A program made the translations under genes and the position numbers. From Actinomycetes bacterium (lineage in GTDB: Bacteria > Actinomycetota > Acidimicrobiia > Acidimicrobiales > Palsa-688), in assembly GCA_021827285.1 (NCBI GenBank), contig JAKAWM010000017.1:1-14125 (forward strand): a DNA stretch of 14,125 nucleotides, written 5' to 3'. This document shows positions 1 through 8,387 of the stretch, in pieces (positions within the stretch are counted from its first letter, which is position 1; each line of letters starts with the position of its first letter). A model generated the notes under the pieces. The model was not told where the DNA came from and ran no database searches. It saw nothing but the letters and a program-made list of their open reading frames with translations.

Positions 1-1659
1 CGATCTGTAGACGAGTACCAGGACACCAACGCGGCTCAAAATGAGCTGGTGATAATGCTCGCCGGGGGGCACCGGCAAGTGACAGTAGTGGGCGACTCGG
101 ACCAGTCGATATACGGATGGCGTGGGGCTGACATCCGCAACATATTGGAGTTCGAGCGGGCGTTCCCCGAGGTGACCGTGGTGGTCCTAGAACAGAATTA
201 CCGTTCAACTCAGGTCATACTCGACGCCGCCAACGCGGTCATAGCCAACAACGTGATGCGGAAGCCAAAGGACTTATGGACCTCACGGGTGGGGGGCGAC
301 AAGGTCGTCCATTATGAGGCCGAGGACGAGCACGACGAGGGTGAGTTCGTGGCCCACGAGATCACCCGGCTGCGGCGTTCTCAGGGCTACCGGTGGGGGG
401 ATGTCGCCGTTTTTTACCGCACCAACGCCCAAAGTCGTGCCATCGAGGAGGAACTGGTCAGCCAAAACGTTCCCTACCGCGTCATCGGAGGGGCGCGGTT
501 CTACGAACGTCGCGAGATCAAGGACATGCTGGCCTACCTCCACGCCATCGCCAACCCAGATGACGAAGTCTCGGTGAAGCGGGTTCTCAACGTCCCCCGG
601 CGGGGGGTGGGCGAGACGACCCTGAGGCGCTTGGATGCGTGGGCAGCCGAAAGGGCAGCCCCGTTCAGGGAAGCGCTGGCTCACGCCTCCGAAGCGGGCG
701 TGAGCGGTAAGGCCCTGAGCGGCATCGCCAGCTTTTTGACCCTGCTGGTCGAGCTGGGTGAACTTCTGGCACCGGCGCGTGAGGGCGGCCCCGTGGGCCC
801 GGCCGAGCTGCTCCAGGCTGTCCTTGACCGTACCCGCTACCTGGACGAGCTTCGAGCTGAAGGAGGCAGCACCGTCGAGGTGGAGGGCCGGGTTGAAAAC
901 GTCGAGGAGCTACTAGGGGCGGCTCAAGAAGCCGAGTCGCTGGACGACTTCTTGGCCCAGGTGAGCTTGGTGGCTGACGCGGACGAGGTCGATCCCGATG
1001 ACTCGAGCGTCACTCTGATGACGTTGCATACGGCCAAGGGGCTGGAGTACCCCGTGGTTTTCATGGCTGGCATGGAGGAAGGCGTTTTCCCCCATATGCG
1101 CTCACTGGGGGAGCCTCGTGAACTGGAAGAGGAGCGGCGGCTGTGTTATGTGGGCGTCACCCGGGCCCGAGAGATGCTCTATCTCACGCACGCCTGGAGC
1201 CGGAGCCTCTGGGGGCAGCCGCAGTACAACCCGCCGAGCCGGTTTCTTGATGAGATCCCCGGCGCCCTGGTGCGTAATGCAGGCGCCACCGCTCGGTTAC
1301 CTCGAAGCCGCTGGTCGTACCGGGCCCGGCGCTCAGACGGTGAGGACGTCCCTGAGATGGACGAGCCCGCGCCGGGCGCTTCCGGTTCTGGGGCGGTACC
1401 GGCCGATCGCAGGGCGCGAGCGCGCCAGCGGATGGTCGAGTCGGCCATCCGGCGCGGCCAGCCTGGCCAGCCGGTTCATGGCACGGGGGCCGAAGCCCTG
1501 GGGCTCCGGGCGGGCGACCAGGTGGTCCACGCCAAATATGGCGAGGGAGTGGTGCTGGAGGCGAGCGGGCAGGGCGCGGACGCAGAGGCGACCATACGGT
1601 TCCCAGGGGTGGGCGAGAAGCGATTTAGCCTGCATCTCGCGCCGCTCAAGCGTGCTTGA
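1..1659 (+). CDS. pcrA: ATP-dependent DNA helicase PcrA/UvrD, 3' part (5' truncated by window edge)
   Basis: Superfamily 1A 3'-5' DNA helicase acting in nucleotide excision repair and clearance of stalled replication or recombination intermediates. The frame is open from base 1 and 552 residues are visible. It starts inside the Walker B motif (VDEYQDTN, residues 3-10), so motifs Q, I (Walker A) and Ia lie upstream of the window. In order follow motif III (GDSDQSIYGWRG, about 31-42), motif IV (QNYRST, 65-70), motif V (TLHTAKGLEYPVVF, about 341-354) and motif VI (VGVTRARE, 384-391). A low-complexity linker then leads to a C-terminal block GDQVVHAKYGEG (about 505-516) typical of the Tudor-like RNA-polymerase-binding tail of PcrA, which separates it from RecB or Rep relatives. 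In actinobacteria the same protein is often called UvrD1. It converges on the hydrolase gene with a 33-bp gap. Confidence 0.95.
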   Translation, partial: RSVDEYQDTNAAQNELVIMLAGGHRQVTVVGDSDQSIYGWRGADIRNILEFERAFPEVTVVVLEQNYRSTQVILDAANAVIANNVMRKPKDLWTSRVGGDKVVHYEAEDEHDEGEFVAHEITRLRRSQGYRWGDVAVFYRTNAQSRAIEEELVSQNVPYRVIGGARFYERREIKDMLAYLHAIANPDDEVSVKRVLNVPRRGVGETTLRRLDAWAAERAAPFREALAHASEAGVSGKALSGIASFLTLLVELGELLAPAREGGPVGPAELLQAVLDRTRYLDELRAEGGSTVEVEGRVENVEELLGAAQEAESLDDFLAQVSLVADADEVDPDDSSVTLMTLHTAKGLEYPVVFMAGMEEGVFPHMRSLGEPRELEEERRLCYVGVTRAREMLYLTHAWSRSLWGQPQYNPPSRFLDEIPGALVRNAGATARLPRSRWSYRARRSDGEDVPEMDEPAPGASGSGAVPADRRARARQRMVESAIRRGQPGQPVHGTGAEALGLRAGDQVVHAKYGEGVVLEASGQGADAEATIRFPGVGEKRFSLHLAPLKRA

Positions 1660-1687
1660 GCACCGCCGCCCACCCTTTGCTGGCCTC

Positions 1688-1705
1688 CCGCCCTAGGCCG
1701 GGCGG
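1688..1705. terminator. Possible short GC hairpin between convergent genes
   Basis: CCGCCC and GGGCGG form a 6-bp inverted repeat around a 6-nt loop (TAGGCC), just after pcrA and overlapping the stop codon of the convergent hydrolase gene. On the + strand it is followed by AAAAGG, not a T-run, so it is not a classical intrinsic terminator for pcrA. Read on the - strand, the T-run precedes the stem. A role in ending transcription from either side is only suggested by its position. Confidence 0.25.
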
Positions 1706-2343
1706 AAAAGGTACTTGCAGAACCAGCTGGTAGCCAGCTCGGCGACCTGGTCAAGGGCACCCGGTTCCTCGAACAGGTGGGTAGCTCCAGGGACAACCAC
1801 CAGCTCGTGCGGGCAGGTGATTTTCCCGGCCGCCTGGCGGTTGAGCTCCACGACGATGTCGTCGCGACCCCCGACGATCAGCAGGGTAGGAGATGTCAAC
1901 GCACCCAGGGCGTCCTGAGCGAGGTCCGGGCGCCCGCCCCGGGAGACGATGGCGCCGACCCGGTGACCTTGCCGTCCTGCTGCCAGTATGGCGGCGGCCG
2001 CCCCGGTGCTGGCTCCGAAGTACCCCAAAGCCATGCGGCCCGAAGTCCGGCTCTCCAGCCAGCCCACCGCGCCGACCAGCCTTTCCGCCAAGAGGTGGAC
2101 ATCGAAGCGGAGCCGGCCGGAACGCTGGTCCGCCGCCTCCTCATCGCTCGTCAAGAGGTCAAGCAGCAAAGTAGCGAGACCCTGGCGCTGCAGGTGCTCA
2201 GCCACGGCCCGGTTACGGGGAGAGAAGCGGCTGCTCCCTGTACCGTGGGCGAACACGACCACTGCCCGGCTGTCCCCGCTGCTGGTGAAGTCGCCGTGCA
2301 GCCAGCCGTTCCTATGGGGGATCCTGACCGGCTGCGTTGGCAC
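1693..2343 (-). CDS. Dienelactone-hydrolase-like alpha/beta hydrolase
   Basis: Cytoplasmic alpha/beta hydrolase of about 216 residues, the usual size for dienelactone-hydrolase-like proteins. No signal peptide is seen. The fold's markers are in order: an oxyanion-region FAHGTGSS (31-38), the nucleophile elbow GASTG with Ser112, the acid in GGRDD (Asp161) and the base in GATHLFEE (His189). The stretch SRFSPRNRAVAE, then LLDLLT, resembles a common actinobacterial hydrolase subgroup whose substrate I do not know; some relatives are fused to phosphoribosyltransferases, but no such domain is present here. The start is uncertain. The frame stays open upstream to the ATG at 2541, but homology-like sequence begins at VRIP, and the preceding 66 codons are low-complexity, Arg/Gly/Pro-rich and overlap the fabF promoter region. 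I therefore chose the GTG at 2343. No good Shine-Dalgarno sequence precedes it. It converges with pcrA and is divergent from fabF. Confidence 0.85.
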   Translation of the reverse strand: MPTQPVRIPHRNGWLHGDFTSSGDSRAVVVFAHGTGSSRFSPRNRAVAEHLQRQGLATLLLDLLTSDEEAADQRSGRLRFDVHLLAERLVGAVGWLESRTSGRMALGYFGASTGAAAAILAAGRQGHRVGAIVSRGGRPDLAQDALGALTSPTLLIVGGRDDIVVELNRQAAGKITCPHELVVVPGATHLFEEPGALDQVAELATSWFCKYLFRPA

Positions 2344-2540
2344 GGTAACCAGCTTGGCATCGCTGCCATGGTTCCCTGGCCGCTGGCAAAGGGCCAGGTG
2401 GCTTGGGACGGCCGCCCTGGGCGCCCCCCGTGATCCCCGGCCTGGTTGCCGGCGCATGACGTCGTGAGACGGCCACCGCCCAGCACGGCGACCTGCGACA
2501 TGGCGCGACGGGCGGCCAGACCCCGTAGGATGCCAGGGCA
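2344..2540. other. Intergenic region between divergent hydrolase and fabF
   Basis: This 197-bp gap should carry the promoters for both divergent genes. On the + side I see a TAGGAT hexamer close to fabF. On the - side I see no convincing hexamer or ribosome binding site for the hydrolase. If the hydrolase really starts at the in-frame ATG at 2455-2457, or at the one ending at 2541, the gap shrinks to 83 bp or to nothing. Confidence 0.5.
2526..2531 (+). promoter_or_regulatory. Putative -10 element (TAGGAT) of fabF
   Basis: TAGGAT fits the actinobacterial TANNNT -10 pattern and ends 9 nt before the fabF ATG, so transcription would begin within about 3 nt of the start codon. No consensus -35 is visible. 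A weak CAGGG lies 4-5 nt before the ATG, so a leadered mRNA from further upstream is also possible. Confidence 0.45.
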
Positions 2541-3794
2541 ATGGGCAACCGGCGCGTGGTCGTGACTGGCCTAGGGGCGATTAGCCCACTTGGTCTTGAT
2601 GTCGAGCAAACCTGGCAGGGGCTGCTTGCCGGCCGCAGCGGGGTGGGCAAGATAACTGGCTTCGACGCCAGTGCCTTGCCGGTCCGTATTGCCGCCGAGG
2701 TCAAGGGGTTTGACCCAAACGAAACCTTCGGGCGACGCCGAGCTCGTCACCTCGACCGGGTCGTCCAGCTGGCTTTGGTGGCTACCAAGGAGGCAATCGA
2801 GGCCTCAAAGCTTGACGTGGCCTCAATACCGGAACGAGCCGGCGTTGTCTACGCCTCTGGCATTGGGGGGATCCAGACGCTGGAGGAGGGCGTGCGCACG
2901 CTCATAACCAGAGGTGCTGAGTGGGTCAACCCCTATGTCGTGCCCATGATGATCCCCAACATGGCCGCCGGCGAAATAGCCATGGAGTGGCAACTTCTTG
3001 GGTACAACTCCTGCACCGTGACGGCGTGCTCGGCCTCCGCCCACGCCATCGGCACCGCCTTCGATGCCATCCGCATGGGAAGGGCTGACGTCATAGTGTG
3101 CGGGGGGAGCGAGGCGGCCGTTACACCAGTCGGGATTGCCGGGTTTGCGGCCATGAAGGCGCTCTCGACCCGTAATGACGAGCCCGAACGGGCGTCTCGG
3201 CCCTTCGATGCTGAACGGGACGGTTTTGTGCTGGGCGAAGGCGCGGCAACCCTCGTGCTCGAGGAGCGCGAGTTCGCCCTGCGCCGGGGGGCCCCCGTCT
3301 TGGCCGAACTGCTCGGTTACGGGGCAACCTCGGACGCGTACCACGTGGCGCAACCGCACCCAGACGGCGACGGTATCGTCCGCGCCATGGCGGCGGCGCT
3401 TGCCGATGCTGGCCTGTCGCCCGGGGACATAGGCTACGTGAACGCCCACGGCACTTCGACCGCCCCCAACGACCGGGTCGAAACCGTGGCCCTGAAGCGC
3501 GTCTTCGGCGACCGGGTGCCCCTGGTTTCTTCCACCAAGTCGATGACAGGCCACACCCTGGGAGCTGCTGGTGCCCTCGAGTCGCTGATCTGCGTCCTGG
3601 CCATACAAAACTCGGTGGTCCCGCCCACCGTCAACCTCGAGAACAAGGATCCCGAGTGCGACTTGGACTACGTGGCCAACAGCCCCCGAGCGGCTAAGGT
3701 CCGTTTCGCCATGAACAACAGCCTGGGTTTCGGGGGCCACAACACGGCGCTCATCTTCGGGGCGGCCGATGGGGCGTCCGCGGCAGCCGGGTAA
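2541..3794 (+). CDS. fabF: 3-oxoacyl-[acyl-carrier-protein] synthase II (FabF type)
   Basis: Condensing enzyme of type II fatty acid synthesis. It extends acyl-ACP by decarboxylative Claisen condensation with malonyl-ACP in the cytoplasm. The length (417 residues) is normal for FabF. It starts with RRVVVTGLGAISPLG, as KAS I/II proteins do. The catalytic set is intact: Cys163 in TACSASAHAIG, His303 in NAHGTSTAPND, Lys333 and His338 in STKSMTGHTLGAAGALE, followed by the NNSLGFGGHN loop (392-401). FDAERDGFVLGEGA (222-235) is also standard. No acyl carrier protein, malonyl transferase or reductase gene lies beside it, so it stands alone between a hydrolase and glnE. A polyketide ketosynthase is less likely because there are no fused or adjacent PKS domains. 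The ATG is supported by an upstream TAGGAT. The gene converges with glnE across 31 bp, in which I see no clear terminator. Confidence 0.95.
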   Translation: MGNRRVVVTGLGAISPLGLDVEQTWQGLLAGRSGVGKITGFDASALPVRIAAEVKGFDPNETFGRRRARHLDRVVQLALVATKEAIEASKLDVASIPERAGVVYASGIGGIQTLEEGVRTLITRGAEWVNPYVVPMMIPNMAAGEIAMEWQLLGYNSCTVTACSASAHAIGTAFDAIRMGRADVIVCGGSEAAVTPVGIAGFAAMKALSTRNDEPERASRPFDAERDGFVLGEGAATLVLEEREFALRRGAPVLAELLGYGATSDAYHVAQPHPDGDGIVRAMAAALADAGLSPGDIGYVNAHGTSTAPNDRVETVALKRVFGDRVPLVSSTKSMTGHTLGAAGALESLICVLAIQNSVVPPTVNLENKDPECDLDYVANSPRAAKVRFAMNNSLGFGGHNTALIFGAADGASAAAG

Positions 3795-3825
3795 CGCCGG
3801 GTATTCGACCTACGGACAGGGACGT

Positions 3826-6663
3826 TCAATCCCCACCGTAGAACACCCGTTCCACCACCCTCCTCGCCCGTCGGGTCAGCCGCCGGTACTCGTCGCGCAA
3901 CCCGGGGGCCGTGGTCCCCAGGCTCCTGGCCAGCACGCTCAGCTGGTGGCCCGCTCCGGGGAGGGAGTCCCCGGTCCGGCCCCGCACGAGGCAAAGCCGG
4001 TTGCGGGTGAGCTCGCAGAAGCGGTACGACTCGGCCAGTACAGAGGCGTCGGGCTTCGAGAGGGCACCGGCGGCGGTCAGCGCGGCCAGGGCGTCGAGCG
4101 TGCCCTCGGCCCTCAAGCCGTGGCGGAGCTGGAGCAGTTGGGCCGTCCATTCGACATCGGAAAGCGTGCCCGGGCCCAGCTTGAGATGAAAGGCAGGATC
4201 CTCCCCGGTGGGCACTCGTTCCCGCTCCACCCGGGCCTTGATACGTCTGATCTCCTGCACTTCGTCACCTGATAAGGGCTCATCCCAGAGGAAGTGCCGG
4301 GCCAGCTCGCCGAAGCGCTGACCCACGACGGGATCCCCAGCGACAAACCGGCCACGGAGCAGCGCTTGACGTTCCCAGACTTCAGCCCGGTGCTGGTAGT
4401 AGCCCTCAAATGCCCTGAGGCTGCGAGCTAGGGCACCCTTGCGGCCTTCGGGGCGCAGCCGCAGGTCGAGTTGGTAGAGGCGCTGCACCGGGGTCACCCC
4501 GTTTATGAGCTTCAGCAAGTCTTCTGCCACCACCTCAGCGCGCTCGGCCTGAACCTGCTCGTCGTCAAAGACGAAGATGACGTCGAGGTCGCTGGCATAG
4601 GACAGTTCAGCCCCACCGAACCGGCCCATGGCCACCAGCGCGAGGCCCGGCACGCCGGGGTGCTCGTCCTCCAGGACCGCTTGCCCTTCGTCAACCAGGG
4701 CCCGCACAGCCGCCGGACTGGGGCCAGCCGCGGCCAGGTCCCCTCCAGCGACCGCCAGCGCCAAGGCGAGCACCGCCTCCGCCAAGCGGGTAAGGCTCTG
4801 CTCGGTCTCCGCCACATCGGCCAACCCGAGGACGTCTCTGGCTTGGGCCCGCAGCAGCACGCCCTGCTGGAAATGCGACAGACCCCGCCACAGAGAGGGG
4901 CGGGCACGCCAGGCCAGGCCCTGGAGTGCCCGCTGCTCGAGCTCACGGCGCGACGGGACTGGCGGCGGCCCGTTACCGAGCAGCGCGAGCTGGTCGGGGT
5001 GGTGCTCGAAGCCGCTGGTGAAGCCGGGGCTCGTCCCCAAAAGTAGGCACAACTGTTTTGCCGCTCGGGGCGATTCTCGGAAGAGCGCGGTCAGCCGCTC
5101 CTTGCGGTGGGGGCCAGTGGCCAGCCGGCGCAACCCGAGGAGCCCGAGGTCGGGATCAGGGACCTCAGAGAGCCAGTCCATGACGAGGGGGATCATGGCT
5201 CGCATAAGCCGTGAGGTACGCGAGAAGCCCTGTGTCAGCTCGACCACGGCGTCACGAGTGCGCCGAGCGTCGGAAAAGCCAAACGCGCTCAGCCGCTCAC
5301 TGACGGCCTTGGCGGCGAGGATGGTGGTCGGGACGGGACCGGCCTCTGCGGTGGGGCCCCGGACAGCCGCCGTCGCGAATGGCCCCGCCTCAGCGGCGAG
5401 GGTGTCGTCCGCAGGCCAGGCCTGCTGCCGGCTGGCTGTGAACGCTTCGAGTAGTGGCCGGAAGAACAAGCGCTCGTGGATCCCCCGGGCCAGGCCCTGC
5501 CAGCGGGCCAGTTCGGCTTCGAACTTGGCCAGGGCGGTGGCTCCCGGCTCGTCGCGGTAACCCAGAGCTCGCGCCAGGTGGTTGCATGCCGCGGGGGACT
5601 TGGGTAGTGCGTGCACCTGGCGGTCTTCGAACAGCTGCAGGCGGTGCTCAACGGCCCGTAAGAACCGGTAGGCCCCCGCCAGCCCGAGAGCATCGCTGCC
5701 AGCCACGTAACCCCCGGCCGCCAGGGCCTCCAGCGCGGGCAAGGTCGCCCTGACCCGGAGGGCGTCGTCGTCGCGCCCGTGCACCAACTGGAGGAGCTGT
5801 ACGGCGAACTCGATGTCACGGATCCCTCCCGGTCCCAGCTTGATCTCCCTTTGGCTGAGCCCCCGCTTAGCCAGCACGTCCTCCGAGCGAGCCTTCATCG
5901 CCCTGAGCGAGCGAAGGTCGTCTGCGCCCAGCGGCCGTCCCCATACCCGTTCGGCGGCGGCCGCCTCGAAGGCTTGGCCGAGCTCGGCGCGGCCCGCAGC
6001 CGCCCGAGCCTTGAGCAAGGCCTGGAATTCCCATGCCTGAGCCCAGCGGTCCCAGTACGCCCGGTACGAAGCCAGGGTGCGGACCAGGGGCCCCGAGCGG
6101 CCCTCGGGCCGAAGGGCCACGTCGACCCGCCAGGCCGAACGGGCCAAGTCGAGCAAGGGGCGGGCGTCCACCGGATCTTCCGCCACCAGCACCACATCCA
6201 CGTCGCTGCCATAGTTCAGCTCGCGCGCCCCCAGCTTGCCCATGGCCACGACAGATAGCGCTCCGTCAAGACCGCTATCGGAGGCCGCCGCGGCGAGCAC
6301 TCGGTCGGCCAGGTCCGCCAACGCCGACCCGACCGCCTCCAGTGCCATGTCCCTGCCCAGGTCGCAGGCGGCGATGCGCAACAGCTCCAACTGCTTCCAG
6401 CGCGATAGGGGCCGCAGCTCGGCCAGGGGTTGGTCGAGTGAGGACAGGACATCGAGGGCCAGGAGGTCCGTGGTGCAGACACGGGTTAGGAAGGGGCTGG
6501 CGGCCATGACCGCAACGACCACCGAACGCAGCCGGGCCGACGCCCTCAAGCGATCGAGGGCATCGGGGACGGCGTTCGCCAGGCGAGCCAGGCCCAGCTC
6601 GGCTCGTTCGGGATCGGCGCAAGCGGCCAGCTCTGGCACTATTTCCTTAAGCGTCGCCGGCAC
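3826..6663 (-). CDS. glnE: Bifunctional glutamine synthetase adenylyltransferase / adenylyl-removing enzyme
   Basis: GlnE attaches AMP to glutamine synthetase, lowering its activity when nitrogen is ample, and removes it again when nitrogen is scarce. The 945 residues match the family. Two nucleotidyltransferase halves are visible. The N-terminal half has MGKLGARELNYGSDVDVV (141-158, metal-binding GSDVD) and KLGPGGIRDIEF (275-286); in this family it is the adenylyl-removing half. The C-terminal half has MGRFGGAELSYASDLDVIF (679-697) and KLGPGTLSDVEWTAQLLQ (828-845), with LDLRLRPEGRKGAL between; this is the adenylyl-transferring half. Both metal-binding Asp pairs are intact, so both activities are expected. 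The start is GTG at 6663, preceded by AAGGAG with 9-nt spacing, unlike the apparently leaderless neighbours. No glnA or glnB is in the window. It is divergent from nadE with a 20-bp gap and convergent with fabF. Confidence 0.96.
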   Translation of the reverse strand: MPATLKEIVPELAACADPERAELGLARLANAVPDALDRLRASARLRSVVVAVMAASPFLTRVCTTDLLALDVLSSLDQPLAELRPLSRWKQLELLRIAACDLGRDMALEAVGSALADLADRVLAAAASDSGLDGALSVVAMGKLGARELNYGSDVDVVLVAEDPVDARPLLDLARSAWRVDVALRPEGRSGPLVRTLASYRAYWDRWAQAWEFQALLKARAAAGRAELGQAFEAAAAERVWGRPLGADDLRSLRAMKARSEDVLAKRGLSQREIKLGPGGIRDIEFAVQLLQLVHGRDDDALRVRATLPALEALAAGGYVAGSDALGLAGAYRFLRAVEHRLQLFEDRQVHALPKSPAACNHLARALGYRDEPGATALAKFEAELARWQGLARGIHERLFFRPLLEAFTASRQQAWPADDTLAAEAGPFATAAVRGPTAEAGPVPTTILAAKAVSERLSAFGFSDARRTRDAVVELTQGFSRTSRLMRAMIPLVMDWLSEVPDPDLGLLGLRRLATGPHRKERLTALFRESPRAAKQLCLLLGTSPGFTSGFEHHPDQLALLGNGPPPVPSRRELEQRALQGLAWRARPSLWRGLSHFQQGVLLRAQARDVLGLADVAETEQSLTRLAEAVLALALAVAGGDLAAAGPSPAAVRALVDEGQAVLEDEHPGVPGLALVAMGRFGGAELSYASDLDVIFVFDDEQVQAERAEVVAEDLLKLINGVTPVQRLYQLDLRLRPEGRKGALARSLRAFEGYYQHRAEVWERQALLRGRFVAGDPVVGQRFGELARHFLWDEPLSGDEVQEIRRIKARVERERVPTGEDPAFHLKLGPGTLSDVEWTAQLLQLRHGLRAEGTLDALAALTAAGALSKPDASVLAESYRFCELTRNRLCLVRGRTGDSLPGAGHQLSVLARSLGTTAPGLRDEYRRLTRRARRVVERVFYGGD

Positions 6664-6668
6664 CGGCG

Positions 6669-6674
6669 TACTCT
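6669..6674 (+). promoter_or_regulatory. Putative -10 element (TACTCT) of nadE
   Basis: TACTCT fits TANNNT and ends 9 nt before the nadE GTG at 6684, implying a leader of only a few nucleotides at most. It lies inside the 20-bp gap between the divergent starts of nadE and glnE. The same bases, read on the other strand, directly abut and overlap the glnE Shine-Dalgarno sequence. No -35 consensus is evident. Confidence 0.45.
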
Positions 6675-6678
6675 CCTT
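6673..6678 (-). promoter_or_regulatory. Ribosome binding site of glnE (AAGGAG)
   Basis: On the - strand AAGGAG lies 9 nt before the GTG at 6663, a good Shine-Dalgarno match. It supports this start and implies that the glnE transcript begins inside the nadE coding region, because only 20 bp separate the two start codons. Confidence 0.7.
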
Positions 6679-6683
6679 AGGTA

Positions 6684-8387
6684 GTGACCTGGTTGCGTGT
6701 AGCCCTGTGCCAGATGAACCCAGTAGTGGGTGACCTGGCGGGCAACGTCGAGCGGATAACCAGCTACATATCCCGGGCCGAAGAGGCGGGCGCCGACCTT
6801 GCCGTTCTTCCGGAACTGGCCATCTGTGGTTACCCTCCTGAAGATCTTCTCCTGAAACCCGGTTTTGTGGCTGACAACTACGCCGGGCTGGACAAGGTGG
6901 CCCGGCACACCGAGCATTGTGCCGCCATCGTGGGCTTCGTTGACGAGCGCACCGACCTGTTCAATGCGGCCGCCGTTTGCGCGGGCGGCGCGGTCAAGGG
7001 CGTCTACCACAAGGTCCATTTGCCCAACTATTCGGTCTTCGATGAGCAACGGTACTTCGCCCCTGGTGGGGGCACCGGCAACTTGTACCTGGTGGGCGGT
7101 GTGCGAGTCGGGGTCTCCATTTGTGAAGACGCTTGGGACCCCCAAGGGCCGATCAACCAGCAGGCGGCCGGTGGGGCGGAGCTGGTTGTCAACATCAACG
7201 CGTCGCCGTACTACGCCCGACGCTGGCCGGAACGTGCCCGGATGCTGGCCACCCGGGCCGCCGACGCCTCGTGTGCCCTTGTGTACCTCAACATGGTGGG
7301 AGGTCAGGACGAGCTGGTGTTCGACGGCGCGTCGATGGTCTTCGACGCCGAAGGCAACATGCTGGCCTCGCTCCGGCAGTTCGAAGAGCAGCTCGCTGTC
7401 TTTGACTTGGAGGTGCGCCCCCGTTACCGCAAGCGGCTCTTGGATCCCCGGGGCCGCCACCGCGCCCCAGATCTCCCGGAAATTACGATCAGCGAGGGCT
7501 CCGGCCAGCGGGAGCCTCGGGCGCGCCTTTTGCCCCCCAAGTCGGAGCCGCTCGGCGCGGAAGAGGAGATATACCGGGCCCTCGTGCTGGGCACGGCGGA
7601 TTACGTGGGCAAGAACGGGTTCAGGGAGGTCGTGGTCGGCCTTTCCGGCGGCATCGACTCGTCGCTGGTGGCGACCATCGCGGCCGATGCTCTCGGTCCA
7701 GACGCCGTCCACGGTATCTCCATGCCGTCGCGTTACACGAGCGATGCTTCCAACGACGATGCCGCCGAGCTGGCCAGGCGCCTGGGCATCAACTACCGCA
7801 GCATCGCCATCGAGCCCGCGTATTCCGCCATGCTGTCGATGCTTTCTTTCGAGGGGAAAGAGATAGATCTGGCGGCAGAGAACGTGCAGAGCCGGCTACG
7901 CGGGGTTGTGCTGATGGCGCTGTCCAACCGCTTCAGGTGGTTGGTGCTCACAACCGGTAACAAGAGCGAGTTGGCGGTCGGTTACTCGACACTGTACGGC
8001 GACACCGCGGGTGGCTTCGCGGCGATAAAGGACGTGCCCAAGACCCTGGTATACCGGCTGTGCCGCTGGCGCAATACCCAGGGCGAAGTCATCCCCGCAC
8101 CGGTCCTGCTCAAGGCTCCCACCGCCGAGCTGCGGCCCGGCCAGCTTGACTCCGATAGCCTGCCCCCCTACGAAGTGCTCGACCCCGTCTTGGAGGCGTA
8201 CGTAGAGGGCGACCTGACGGCGGGCGAACTGGTCGAAGCCGGGTTCGCCCCCGACCTGGTGGAACGGGTGGTTCGCCTGGTAGACCTGGCCGAGTACAAA
8301 CGCCGCCAAAGCCCTCTTGGGGTAAGGGTCACCCCCAAGGCTTTTGGTCGGGACCGCAGGATGCCGATCACCAACCACTACCGATGA
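6684..8387 (+). CDS. nadE: Glutamine-dependent NAD+ synthetase
   Basis: Last step of NAD+ synthesis: ATP-dependent amidation of deamido-NAD+, with ammonia cut from glutamine by a fused amidase domain. The 567 residues divide into an N-terminal nitrilase-fold glutaminase and a C-terminal synthetase. The glutaminase triad is visible: Glu44 (LPELAICGY), Lys110 (VYHKVHLPNY) and Cys147 (VGVSICEDAW). The synthetase has the ATP-pyrophosphatase loop SGGIDSS (321-327), then TTGNKSELAVGYSTLYGD (423-440) and GGFAAIKDVPKTLVYRL (443-459), all conserved in NadE. The length fits the shorter two-domain bacterial class, not the roughly 680-residue mycobacterial type. GTG at 6684 is chosen because the conserved sequence begins at LRVALCQ and a TACTCT hexamer sits 9 nt upstream. 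TTG at 6693 is an alternative with an AGG 11 nt upstream. The stop overlaps the next start (ATGA), and the gene leads a three-gene operon. Confidence 0.96.
   Translation: MTWLRVALCQMNPVVGDLAGNVERITSYISRAEEAGADLAVLPELAICGYPPEDLLLKPGFVADNYAGLDKVARHTEHCAAIVGFVDERTDLFNAAAVCAGGAVKGVYHKVHLPNYSVFDEQRYFAPGGGTGNLYLVGGVRVGVSICEDAWDPQGPINQQAAGGAELVVNINASPYYARRWPERARMLATRAADASCALVYLNMVGGQDELVFDGASMVFDAEGNMLASLRQFEEQLAVFDLEVRPRYRKRLLDPRGRHRAPDLPEITISEGSGQREPRARLLPPKSEPLGAEEEIYRALVLGTADYVGKNGFREVVVGLSGGIDSSLVATIAADALGPDAVHGISMPSRYTSDASNDDAAELARRLGINYRSIAIEPAYSAMLSMLSFEGKEIDLAAENVQSRLRGVVLMALSNRFRWLVLTTGNKSELAVGYSTLYGDTAGGFAAIKDVPKTLVYRLCRWRNTQGEVIPAPVLLKAPTAELRPGQLDSDSLPPYEVLDPVLEAYVEGDLTAGELVEAGFAPDLVERVVRLVDLAEYKRRQSPLGVRVTPKAFGRDRRMPITNHYR

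Noticed and set aside
1777..2433. Open frame of about 218 codons on the + strand opposite the hydrolase
   Set aside because: The - strand encodes a complete catalytic triad in the right order. The + frame has no recognisable domain.
2823..3740. Open frame of about 305 codons on the - strand opposite fabF
   Set aside because: fabF has every catalytic residue on the + strand. The opposite frame shows only Gly, His and Val rich sequence without motifs.
3795..3825. Terminator between convergent fabF and glnE
   Set aside because: The 31-bp gap contains no stem of useful length and no T-run on either strand.
4628..5560. Open frame of about 310 codons on the + strand opposite glnE
   Set aside because: Its translation is Ser, Arg and Ala rich low-complexity sequence, as expected from a shadow of GlnE codons.
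6639..7712. Open frame of about 357 codons on the - strand opposite nadE
   Set aside because: It lies opposite the clear NadE glutaminase and synthetase motifs and also overlaps the glnE start; no family features are seen in its translation.
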